Assembly (NCBI GenBank): GCA_964461295.1
Contig: CAYWTX010000004.1
Span: forward strand, 1 to 13,047
DNA length: 13,047 nucleotides
Source: CAYWTX01 sp964461295
GTDB taxonomy: Bacteria > Planctomycetota > Phycisphaerae > SM23-33
Direction: 5' to 3'
Notes under the pieces: model-generated
Seen by the model: only the letters and a program-made list of their open reading frames with translations
What the model was told of the DNA's origin: nothing
The model's database searches: none
Part shown: positions 1 through 6,781 of the stretch, in pieces
Position numbering within the stretch: the stretch's first letter is position 1
How the letters are laid out: each line of letters starts with the position of its first letter
Program-made: the position numbers and the translations under genes

Positions 1-694
1 CGGCCCCTGCGGCCAGCAGGGCGGCGCCGGTGCGCAGGCGGGCCTGGCGTGCGTCGTCGCCCCCGGCGTCCAGCAGGGCGCCCTGCGCCAGGCAGTGCAG
101 CGGCGTGAGGCCGAAGCGGTTGGCGGCGCCGGCTGCCGCGCCGCGCGCCAGCAGCAACGCGGCCACGGGTTGGCTGGCGTGTTCGGCGGCCTTGTGCAGC
201 GGCGTGTCGCCGAACTCGCTGCGGATGTCGCTCCGCGCCCCGCGATCCAGCAGCAGGCGGGCGATGGCGGGGCGGTTGCGCACGGCCGCCACGTGCAGGG
301 CCGTGCCGAGCGGGCGGTCGTTGCGGTCCGGATCGAGCCCGCTGTCCAGAAGCACGGCGAGGGTCTCGGCCCGCCCGGCGTGGGCGGCCGCGATGACAGG
401 CGAGCAGTTCCATGGGGCGCCGCCCGTGGCGCCGCGCCGCAGCAGCATGGCGGCCAGGCTTGCCTGCCCGTCCCGGCAGGCGCGGAACAAGGCGGTCGTG
501 GCGTACATGTCCTCGCGGTCGGCGTTGCCGCCGCCGTCCAGAAGCGCGCCCGCCTCGATCGTCGCGCGGGCCTCGTCGGCCGACAGCCCCGCGGGCAGGT
601 CAAACCAGCGTTCGCGCGGGGCCGGTGCGCAGCCGCTGAAGGCCGTGAGGGCCGCGGCAAGGACTGCCGCGATGTTGCTTCGTGCGTTGCGCAT
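1..694 (-). CDS. Ankyrin-repeat lipoprotein, C-terminus cut off by the window edge
   Basis: Reading leftward from an ATG at 694-692, the frame stays open for 231 codons to the window edge with no stop, so the gene is partial. The N-terminus has a basic start, an Ala-rich hydrophobic stretch (residues 8-19) and FSGC with Cys22, which looks like a slightly atypical lipobox. The protein is therefore probably exported and lipid-anchored. At least five ankyrin-type units follow: around 67-89, 98-121, 131-154 (TALHVAA), 164-186 (TPLHKAA) and from 197 (TPLHCLA). Ankyrin repeats mediate protein-protein contacts and no catalytic domain is visible. The start lies 5 nt past the stop of the DUF5107-like gene, and there is no clear Shine-Dalgarno, which suggests translation coupled to that gene as the last visible member of the operon. 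The family call is firm; the partner and role are unknown. Confidence 0.88.
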   Translation of the reverse strand, partial: MRNARSNIAAVLAAALTAFSGCAPAPRERWFDLPAGLSADEARATIEAGALLDGGGNADREDMYATTALFRACRDGQASLAAMLLRRGATGGAPWNCSPVIAAAHAGRAETLAVLLDSGLDPDRNDRPLGTALHVAAVRNRPAIARLLLDRGARSDIRSEFGDTPLHKAAEHASQPVAALLLARGAAAGAANRFGLTPLHCLAQGALLDAGGDDARQARLRTGAALLAAGA

Positions 695-699
695 ACAGG

Positions 700-2796
700 T
701 TACTGGTCCATTCGCTGCGGGGGCATGAACCGCCCGTTCAGGGCCGCCTCGAACTCGGCGAGGCGGCGCTTGGCGCCGGGCTCGCGCGACAGCAGGTCCA
801 GCGCCGCGCGGCGCTGCTGGGCGGTCTTCGTGTCGGCCGTCGTGCCCCGCCCGGCCGCCAGGCGGACGCCGAGCAGCGCCAGACGCGGGTCGGCGGGGTC
901 TTCCGCCTCCATGGCATCGGCGAGCCGTTGGGCGTCGCCGCCGCGCGAAGGCAGGTTCGCCAGCACCCAGGCGTGCAGCAGCCGGCCCTCCCAGTGCGCC
1001 GGAACGGCGGAGGCGAGGGCCGACAGCGACTTGTCGGCATCGGCCCAGTCGCGGCGCCCCACGGCCGCTAACGCCGCGAAGTAACCGGCGGGCGGGCAGG
1101 GCGGCTGGGCCGACAGGGATTGCCGGCATGCCTCGGCCGCCGCGTTGGCGTCGCCCTGCTCCAGCAGGGCGGCGGCGAGCAGGTGCATGGCCTCGCCGCG
1201 GTCGGTCGCGATCTTCGCCGCCTGGCGCAGGTTGCTGATGGCCGCGGGCAGGTAGCCGTCGCGGTAGAGCAGGCGTCCGCGGCCGAGGGACCCGGCCGGG
1301 TAGGCGGCCACGGCGGCGCGGAACGTCTCGCCGTAGTGGGCGTTGTCTCCGCTTCGCTCGAGTTGCTCCGGCGACGGCGTCAGGGCGGCCTTGATGGCCC
1401 CGTGCCGCGACGTGTCCGCCGACGGCTTGAGCGGGAAGTCCTGCCGCAGGATCAGCCGGTCGTCGGCGCGCAGTTCCACCCGACCGGCCTTGGCGCCCGC
1501 CGGAAGGGCGAACCGCGCCGGCTCCGCCGGCCCGCACGCCGCCGCCCCGAGTTGCCTGCCGTCCAGCGAGGCTGCCAGCCTGGCCACCGGCCGGAACGTC
1601 ACAAGCCCCAGCTCGCCCGGGCGGTCGCCCGCGCCAAACCGCACGCTGACGGCTGCGTTGGCGTCGGCGTAGCTCACCTTGCCGATCCCGCCGACCAGGG
1701 CGTACCGTTGGGTGAATTGCCACGCCTCGCCCGGTCCGATCCAGTTCTCCACGCCCTCGAAGACGCTGTCCGATCCGTTCCACACCTCGACCAGGTTGTA
1801 CTTGAACGTGTCGGTCCAGCCGGGGCTGTAGTCGCCCTCGCCGCAGAACCACTGCTTGGCGCCGGGCGACACGGCCGGGTTGAACAGCACGAGGCGGTTG
1901 ACCTTCACGCTTGGGTACCACAGTCCCGTGAAGCCCAAGGGGATGTCCCACGGGAAGATGCTCGCCACGGCACGGTGCGGCGCCAGCGGCGTCTGCGATT
2001 CGTCGTATCGCCGCAGGTTCGCCCCGCCGTGCCCGGAGACCCAGCCGGCGGGGCAGACCCATTCCGTGTCGGTCCGCGTGGGCGGCGCGCCGTCGGCCTG
2101 CACCGCGCCGGACGGCGTGTGGTTCCGCGGGAACACGGTGTCGGTCCACAGTCGCCGGCCCTGGCGGTACGCCGTGGGGTTGACCAGCCGGAACGTCGCG
2201 GCCAGCGTCGCCTCGCCCGGCCGAAGCGCGAACTGCTGGCTGAGCAGCATGGTGCTGTAGCGGCCGTAGATCCACTGGTCGCACGGCGCGGTGAATCGCG
2301 AGAACTCCATCCACGTGGCCAAGGTGGCCGAGCCGTCGCCGCCATGCACGATGCGCCACGCCGCCGGCTGGCCGACCGTGCCGATGGCGTGCTCGCGGAA
2401 CGGGAACGAGGCCTTCACGCCGGACTCCCAGTAGGGCAGCCATTGCTTGGCCTTGCCTTCGCCGAAGAACAACTCGTCGCCGGTGGGCTTGAACACGGCC
2501 GATGCGATGGCCCCGCCGATCTCCGGAATCACCGTCACGCGAAGGAACTCGTTTTCCAGCACGACGGTCTGGAACGTGCGGTCCGGCCCGCGCCGCTCCG
2601 TGCCGTGGAAGCGGTCCATCGCCCGCGGGTTGGCCGGGTCCGCCTCCCGGACATTCTCGGCCGTGTACCATGGCAGCGTGAGCGTGCCGGCGCGGACCTT
2701 CACCGCGCCGTCTCCCGCGGCCGAGGGGGGCGAGGCCATCAGCATCGCCGTCGCCAGCACTGTCGCGACCGCATGTCTGGGGTAACCGATGCTCAT
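700..2796 (-). CDS. Secreted DUF5107-like (mutarotase-fold) protein with C-terminal TPR repeats
   Basis: A 698-residue protein from an ATG at 2796. I preferred this start to the upstream in-frame TTG at 2952 because it opens directly on a signal peptide (hydrophobic residues 9-22, then ASPPSAAG). Residues about 80-370 resemble the DUF5107/galactose-mutarotase-like beta-sandwich: the ENEFLRVTVIPEIGG stretch (81-95), then many Trp/Tyr-rich strands such as GLWYPSVKVNRLVLFNP. Residues about 380-455 look like a small beta domain. Residues about 490-650 are helical, with TPR-like units (a pair around 508-560, then 570-650). DUF5107 proteins are associated with carbohydrate utilisation, but their reaction is not established. 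The start codon overlaps the stop of the preceding 60-residue ORF as ATGA, and the next gene starts 5 nt after this stop, so this is a coupled operon member. I have not assigned a substrate. Confidence 0.85.
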   Translation of the reverse strand: MSIGYPRHAVATVLATAMLMASPPSAAGDGAVKVRAGTLTLPWYTAENVREADPANPRAMDRFHGTERRGPDRTFQTVVLENEFLRVTVIPEIGGAIASAVFKPTGDELFFGEGKAKQWLPYWESGVKASFPFREHAIGTVGQPAAWRIVHGGDGSATLATWMEFSRFTAPCDQWIYGRYSTMLLSQQFALRPGEATLAATFRLVNPTAYRQGRRLWTDTVFPRNHTPSGAVQADGAPPTRTDTEWVCPAGWVSGHGGANLRRYDESQTPLAPHRAVASIFPWDIPLGFTGLWYPSVKVNRLVLFNPAVSPGAKQWFCGEGDYSPGWTDTFKYNLVEVWNGSDSVFEGVENWIGPGEAWQFTQRYALVGGIGKVSYADANAAVSVRFGAGDRPGELGLVTFRPVARLAASLDGRQLGAAACGPAEPARFALPAGAKAGRVELRADDRLILRQDFPLKPSADTSRHGAIKAALTPSPEQLERSGDNAHYGETFRAAVAAYPAGSLGRGRLLYRDGYLPAAISNLRQAAKIATDRGEAMHLLAAALLEQGDANAAAEACRQSLSAQPPCPPAGYFAALAAVGRRDWADADKSLSALASAVPAHWEGRLLHAWVLANLPSRGGDAQRLADAMEAEDPADPRLALLGVRLAAGRGTTADTKTAQQRRAALDLLSREPGAKRRLAEFEAALNGRFMPPQRMDQ

Positions 2797-2975
2797 CGGT
2801 TGTCGAACGTCACTTTCCCATCTGCCGACACGGTGCATGTGGATGTCTTCCCGCCGGCCTGCACGCGCAGTTCGCCCTTCTTCCAGCCCAGGCTCACCGG
2901 GCCCCTGGCGTCCACCGGCAGGTGCTCCGGTTCGTGTGCCGCCGGAAGGCAAGCCGTCCGCGGACCGATCGGCAA
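2793..2975 (-). CDS. Possible 60-residue small ORF, or remnant tail of a larger protein
   Basis: An open frame from a TTG at 2975-2973 to a TGA at 2795-2793. It fills exactly the gap between the alpha/beta-hydrolase stop (2986) and the DUF5107-like start (2796), and its TGA overlaps that ATG as ATGA, a typical coupling arrangement. Codons in its second half are mostly G/C-ending, which fits translation. The C-terminal half (from GPVSLGWKKG onward) looks like alternating beta-strands with turn glycines, resembling the last strands of a beta-sandwich. There is no ATG, no clear ribosome site and no signal peptide. It could be a real small gene, the tail of a protein whose front was lost, or a frameshifted extension of the hydrolase: the frame is open back to a stop at 2997-2999, so it overlaps the hydrolase end by only a few codons. 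I do not recognise a family. Confidence 0.4.
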   Translation of the reverse strand: MPIGPRTACLPAAHEPEHLPVDARGPVSLGWKKGELRVQAGGKTSTCTVSADGKVTFDNR

Positions 2976-2985
2976 CCGGCAGCGC

Positions 2986-5259
2986 TCATTCCCAGTTCAT
3001 CGGGCTGGGCTGGAACAGCGTGCCCTCCGGCGGGACCAGCTTCCACCGCGAATCGAACACGCCGGCGTTGTGGGTCTTCGCGCGGAGCCGGCGCGCCGGC
3101 GGATCGCCGCTCCGCGACGTCGGCGCAGTCTCCATGCCGCGGATGATCCAGTCGGTCCAGATGCCGATGTCCCAGCTCTCGGTGGGGCTGAGCACCCACG
3201 GGCGTCCGCCGGCGCCGCCGGGGCCAAGGGGCGTCGTCACGTATACGCACGTGTCCTTGCCGTACGGCGAGGGGTGGATGAAGTGCAGCAGGTCGCTGGG
3301 CTTGTCATGGGTGGCTCCCAGCACGGTCAGGCCCTTGCCCGCGCCCACCGCCTCGAGGTCGAAGGGCCAGGCCTGCCCGGCCAGCAGCGAGTTCGTGCGG
3401 GCGTCGCCGACCAGCAGCAGGTTGCAGGTCTTCTTCTGTTCGTCGCTGACGTCGGCGTCGGAGACGACCGGCAGCGACGGCTCGCCCCAGGCGCAGTCGA
3501 GGTACGCCAGATGCCGGGCCATCTCCTTCAGGCGCCGGGTCTCCTCGCCGCCGCAGCGCGTGCCGTACACGGCGATGCACCGTCCGTTGCACACGTCCCA
3601 GATGGGCCCCGACACGCCGTGGCGCTTCACGTTCCCCGGTTGAGTGGCGGGCGACTCGACGGGCTTCCACTTCCCGTCGGCTTTCGTGAACCGCAGGCTC
3701 GCCAGTCGCGAGGGAACCGCCATCTGGTTGCCATCGATCTCGATCCTCTGGACCTTCCTGGGAGGTTCCAGCGTCATTTCCGTCACGTTCTCGGTCTCGA
3801 CGCTCAGCGAGCCGCTCTGCTCGTCGATGCGGGCCTGCACCTGCGCCATCTTCCAGTGGTGCTGCATCTGGTCGACGGTTACCCAGTAGAAGCGGTTGTA
3901 GCGAAGCGTCGAGGTGCGGGCCGTGACGACCAGCGGGTCGTGGACGCGCTTCTGCTTGAGCATCCAGGCCCGCGTGTCGGACCACTTGTACTGCGGCATG
4001 GAGATGTTGTGCCCGGTGTCGAAGCCGAGCAATTCCGCCTTGCCGCCGAACCGCTTGTTGATCAGGTGCCGCAGCGTCGTGGCGTTGAGCACCGGCGTCG
4101 TCACGTCCTTCCACCCGGCCACGAACTGCATCGGCACGTGCCGCACGTTGGGCAGGTAGCTGCGGATGTCCCACCGCGCCGCCATCCAGCGGCCCAGGAG
4201 CGGCGCCTCCGCGAAGTACGCCGGGTCGCTGGTTTCCTGCAGGACGCCGTACGAGCCCTGGGGGCTGGCGGCCGCCCAGACCTCGGGCCGCAGGGCGGGC
4301 ACCTCGACGGAGCCCCGCCCGCCGAGGCTGATGCCTTGCAGGCAGACGCGGTCGGCGTCGACGTTGTACTTGCGCCGCATGTCCTCCAGAACCCACAGCA
4401 CGTCGTTGAGGGCCATGTGCCGGAACTCCTGGTGGCGGAACGCCCCGGCGTTGGCGACGAGCATCGGGTTGTCCTCGAACTCCTGCCCGGCCTTGATGTC
4501 CGAGAGGATGTTCAGGTAATCGAATCCGCTGCCGTGCAGCAGGATCATCAGGGCCATGGGCTTGTTGGGGTCGTAGGCTTTGGGCACGTAGACGCTGTAG
4601 GGCTGGAGGCGATCGAGCTGGGGGTTGAAGTAGCTTCGCAGGAGCACGCCGCGCAGTCCGGCGTAGAGGAGGGCGGGTTTCTCGACGGCGATTTCGGCGT
4701 TCCGCCAGGAAGGCTTCATCTTCTCGTTGCCGTTCCACTCGTTGACGTGGTCGAGCCAGACGCCCATCTCCCCGCGCAGCGAGTCATCGGCGAACGCCTT
4801 CCGGAGTTGCGCGCGGATCACGCGGAATGTCACCGACGGCTTTTCCGCTTGCGGTCTGACGGGCTGCGTCGCGGGCTGCGTCGCGGGCGCCGTGCTCGTC
4901 GTCGCGGCGTCGAGCTCCATCCGCGCCGTGTACTGGCCGTCGGCCCACTTGGAGGCGTCCAGCGTCGCGCTGCCCCGGGCCTCCTTGGGCGCCTCGCGGC
5001 GGAAGCCCGACCGCGGCGCCTCCAGGCGCGCGCTGCCGCCGGCCTTCCTTCCGCCGGGCCCCTCGACGTCGATTCTCACGGTTCGGCCTTCCATGTCCGC
5101 CGGGGCCGTGACCTCGAACTTCGCGACGTCCGCATGCACGTACTTCGGCCCGGCCAGTTTCAGATCTGCCGCGGCCGGTTTGGTTTCGGCGGCCCCGGCC
5201 GCCGTCGCGGCCGAAACCGCGACGAGCAAGGCGAATTGCAGACGGAAGCTGCGGTTCAT
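2986..5259 (-). CDS. Secreted alpha/beta-hydrolase (prolyl-oligopeptidase/esterase-like)
   Basis: A 757-residue protein from an ATG at 5259, preceded by AGGCAGGA directly before the start. Longer upstream readings lack a signal peptide and run into the divergent promoter region. Residues 1-24 form a Sec-type signal peptide. Residues about 30-118 look like a beta-sandwich, followed by a Thr/Ala/Pro-rich linker (121-140, with TQPATQP). The alpha/beta-hydrolase core runs from about 215 to 435: YSVYVPKAYD and LILLHGSG-like strands (221-245), a GISLGG nucleophile elbow with Ser311, a likely acid Asp385 (AGWKD) and His417 (DTGHN). The C-terminal part (about 545-710, GPIWD then NLLLVGDARTN) resembles the tail seen in secreted S9-like hydrolases of PVC bacteria. 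It could be an esterase removing acyl groups from glycans, or a peptidase; the sequence alone does not separate these. It is the first gene of the leftward operon. Confidence 0.87.
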   Translation of the reverse strand: MNRSFRLQFALLVAVSAATAAGAAETKPAAADLKLAGPKYVHADVAKFEVTAPADMEGRTVRIDVEGPGGRKAGGSARLEAPRSGFRREAPKEARGSATLDASKWADGQYTARMELDAATTSTAPATQPATQPVRPQAEKPSVTFRVIRAQLRKAFADDSLRGEMGVWLDHVNEWNGNEKMKPSWRNAEIAVEKPALLYAGLRGVLLRSYFNPQLDRLQPYSVYVPKAYDPNKPMALMILLHGSGFDYLNILSDIKAGQEFEDNPMLVANAGAFRHQEFRHMALNDVLWVLEDMRRKYNVDADRVCLQGISLGGRGSVEVPALRPEVWAAASPQGSYGVLQETSDPAYFAEAPLLGRWMAARWDIRSYLPNVRHVPMQFVAGWKDVTTPVLNATTLRHLINKRFGGKAELLGFDTGHNISMPQYKWSDTRAWMLKQKRVHDPLVVTARTSTLRYNRFYWVTVDQMQHHWKMAQVQARIDEQSGSLSVETENVTEMTLEPPRKVQRIEIDGNQMAVPSRLASLRFTKADGKWKPVESPATQPGNVKRHGVSGPIWDVCNGRCIAVYGTRCGGEETRRLKEMARHLAYLDCAWGEPSLPVVSDADVSDEQKKTCNLLLVGDARTNSLLAGQAWPFDLEAVGAGKGLTVLGATHDKPSDLLHFIHPSPYGKDTCVYVTTPLGPGGAGGRPWVLSPTESWDIGIWTDWIIRGMETAPTSRSGDPPARRLRAKTHNAGVFDSRWKLVPPEGTLFQPSPMNWE

Positions 5260-5317
5260 TTCCTGCCTCTCGTGGTTAGACGTATGAGTCCGCGGGCCCT
5301 GATGGCCGGCGGGCGCC

Positions 5318-5346
5318 ATGGTACTGTGTTCGGCGAGTATGGGCAA
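5318..5346 (-). promoter_or_regulatory. Candidate sigma70-like promoter for the leftward hydrolase/DUF5107/ankyrin operon
   Basis: On the minus strand, TTGCCC (5346-5341) is followed after exactly 17 nt by TACCAT (5323-5318); each box matches 4 of 6 consensus positions. It lies about 60 nt upstream of the hydrolase ATG, inside the 109-bp gap (5260-5368) between the divergent hydrolase and GH105-like genes. The -35 box sits 10 nt from the GH105-like ribosome site, so the two transcription units must share control DNA. In GC-rich DNA such matches arise by chance, so this is only a candidate. Confidence 0.3.
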
Positions 5347-5355
5347 ATGGCGCGT

Positions 5356-5360
5356 GAGGA
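5356..5360 (+). promoter_or_regulatory. Shine-Dalgarno site deciding the GH105-like start
   Basis: GAGGA lies 8 nt before the ATG at 5369. Upstream in-frame ATGs at 5318 and 5339 would place extra charged residues ahead of the lipoprotein signal, so this site supports the 5369 start. Confidence 0.65.
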
Positions 5361-5368
5361 ATTGGCGA

Positions 5369-6640
5369 ATGAGTCGTATGTTCAGACGAGCGGCGTTTGG
5401 CGTGCTGGGCATGGTGGTTTCGGCGATGTTGGCGGCCGGCTGCGGCAATCCGTGCCAGACCGCCTCCGGGCCGTGCGCGGCCTTCTCTCCGGCGGAGGCG
5501 CGTGGCGTGATGCGGCGCGTGTTCGATTACCAGTTGGCGCACCCGGTGGTCTCGCGGGATCGCCCGATTCCAAAGCCCATCGCCTCAACCCGCCCGGCGA
5601 CGAAGCCCAAGCCCGTCGCCTCAACCCGTCCGGCGAACAAACCCGTTGCGGCCGCCGCGGCCCCGTTGCCCGCGCCCGCGGCGGTTCGCCCGCCGCTCAA
5701 GCCGAAGGGCCCGGTCGGCAACGACTGGGAGCGGGCCGCCTTCTACGCGGGCGTGGTGGCCGCCCACCGCACCACCGGCGAGCCGGCATACCTCGACGCC
5801 GCCCTGGCCTGGTCGGCCGAGCACAACTGGCGCATCCCCGATCCCCCTGTCGGCGCCAACGGCGACTGTTGCGGACAGACGTACGTGGCCCTGTACTCGC
5901 TTCGGCGCGACGCTCGGCGCATCGCCGACCTCCGCCGCGGCTTTGACGAGATGATCGCCGACGGCGACGAGCGCGACGCGAACTGGCACTGGTGCGACGC
6001 GCTGTTCATGTCGCCGCCGACGATGGCCCGCCTGGCCGCCGCCACCGGCGAGGCGAAGTACCTCGACCTGGCCAAGCGCCGCTGGCGGGCGACCAGCCGG
6101 CGCCTCTACGACGCCAACGAAGGGCTGTACTATCGCGACGACCGGTACCTTGTGCGCAAGACCGCCAACGGCAGGAAAGTGTTCTGGTCGCGAGGCAACG
6201 GGTGGGTGATCGCGGGCCTGGCGATCGTGCTGGAATGCATGCCGCCCGAGGACGGCGACCGCGAGTGGTTCGTGCGGCAGTTCCGGCAGATGGCTGCCGC
6301 GGTGCTCGCCTGCCAGGGCGCCGACGGCATGTGGGGCACCAGCCTGCTGGACCGCGACGAACTGCCCGACCCCGAGAGCAGCGGCACGGCCTTCTTCTGC
6401 TATGCCCTGGCGTGGGGCGTGAACCGCGGCGTGCTGGATCGCGGCCGCTATCTGCCGGGCGCGTGCAGGGCATGGCGCGCGGTGACGGCGTGCGTGAGCC
6501 CGGAGGGGAAACTGGGCTGCGCCCAGCGTCCGGCGGCGGCGCCCGAAAACGTACCCGCCGAGAACTACGAGGAGTACGCCTCGGGCGCGTTCCTGCTCGC
6601 CGGCAGCGAGATGCTCAAGCTCCTGGGCGAGGGACGATAG
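5369..6640 (+). CDS. GH88/GH105-like unsaturated uronyl hydrolase, lipoprotein
   Basis: A 423-residue protein with a lipoprotein signal ending in LAAGC (Cys25), so it is probably anchored outside the cytoplasmic membrane. The body matches the (alpha/alpha)6-barrel unsaturated glucuronyl/rhamnogalacturonyl hydrolases (YteR-like). The signs are WERAAFYAGVVAAH with TGEPAYLD (about 120-143), WHWCDALFMSPP with a likely catalytic Asp210, TGEAKYLDLA, the WSRGNGW signature (273-279), SGTAFFCYALAWGV (338-351) and YASGAFLLAGSEM near the end. The family removes the unsaturated uronic acid left by polysaccharide lyases. No lyase is visible in the window. An unusual Pro/Ala/Lys/Thr-rich insert (about 64-113, with a 12-residue tandem repeat) separates the first helix from the rest of the barrel. 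The gene is alone on its strand, divergent from the hydrolase operon and convergent with the CsgG-like gene. Substrate is not determined; the family call is good. Confidence 0.87.
   Translation: MSRMFRRAAFGVLGMVVSAMLAAGCGNPCQTASGPCAAFSPAEARGVMRRVFDYQLAHPVVSRDRPIPKPIASTRPATKPKPVASTRPANKPVAAAAAPLPAPAAVRPPLKPKGPVGNDWERAAFYAGVVAAHRTTGEPAYLDAALAWSAEHNWRIPDPPVGANGDCCGQTYVALYSLRRDARRIADLRRGFDEMIADGDERDANWHWCDALFMSPPTMARLAAATGEAKYLDLAKRRWRATSRRLYDANEGLYYRDDRYLVRKTANGRKVFWSRGNGWVIAGLAIVLECMPPEDGDREWFVRQFRQMAAAVLACQGADGMWGTSLLDRDELPDPESSGTAFFCYALAWGVNRGVLDRGRYLPGACRAWRAVTACVSPEGKLGCAQRPAAAPENVPAENYEEYASGAFLLAGSEMLKLLGEGR
5576..5647 (+). repeat. 36-bp (12-residue) tandem repeat within the GH105-like gene
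   Basis: Two in-frame 36-bp units, 5576-5611 and 5612-5647, encode PIASTRPATKPK and PVASTRPANKPV. The first 24 nt differ at only two positions, so this is a recent duplication. It lies in the Pro/Ala-rich insert of the hydrolase and probably forms a flexible linker. Confidence 0.85.
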
Positions 6641-6642
6641 GC

Positions 6643-6779
6643 GGGATGGAGGGGATGAAAGGGATAGGACGACGGGTCCCGGAGGGCCGATACGAGCAAG
6701 GCCCGTGGCGGGCCGTTCCACCGCGGCCCTTACATACCCGTTGAATCTCTTCTCCCATCCCCTGCATCGCCTTCATCCC
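6643..6779. repeat. 23-bp imperfect inverted repeat spanning the convergent spacer
   Basis: The arms 6643-6665 and 6757-6779 match as inverted copies at 19 of 23 positions (purine-rich GGGATG/GGGGATGAA on the left, ATCCCC/TTCATCCC on the right). They occupy nearly the whole 141-bp gap between the stops of the GH105-like and CsgG-like genes (6640 and 6782). Inside is a further GC dyad: GGGCCG at 6684-6689 against CGGCCC at 6724-6729. It could be a bidirectional terminator-like structure or a small dispersed repeat. No T-run follows either stop. Confidence 0.55.
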
Positions 6780-6781
6780 TG

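Noticed and set aside
2797..2952. N-terminal extension of the DUF5107-like protein from a TTG at 2952
   Set aside because: It would put about 52 Arg/Gly-rich residues before an otherwise normal signal peptide, and it overlaps the small ORF.
1120..5946. A very long open frame (1608 codons) on the plus strand
   Set aside because: It is antisense to the DUF5107-like and alpha/beta-hydrolase genes and runs on into the GH105-like gene in a wrong frame. Its product is Arg/Gly/Val/Ala-rich with no domain, signal or membrane pattern, as expected for a GC-rich shadow frame.
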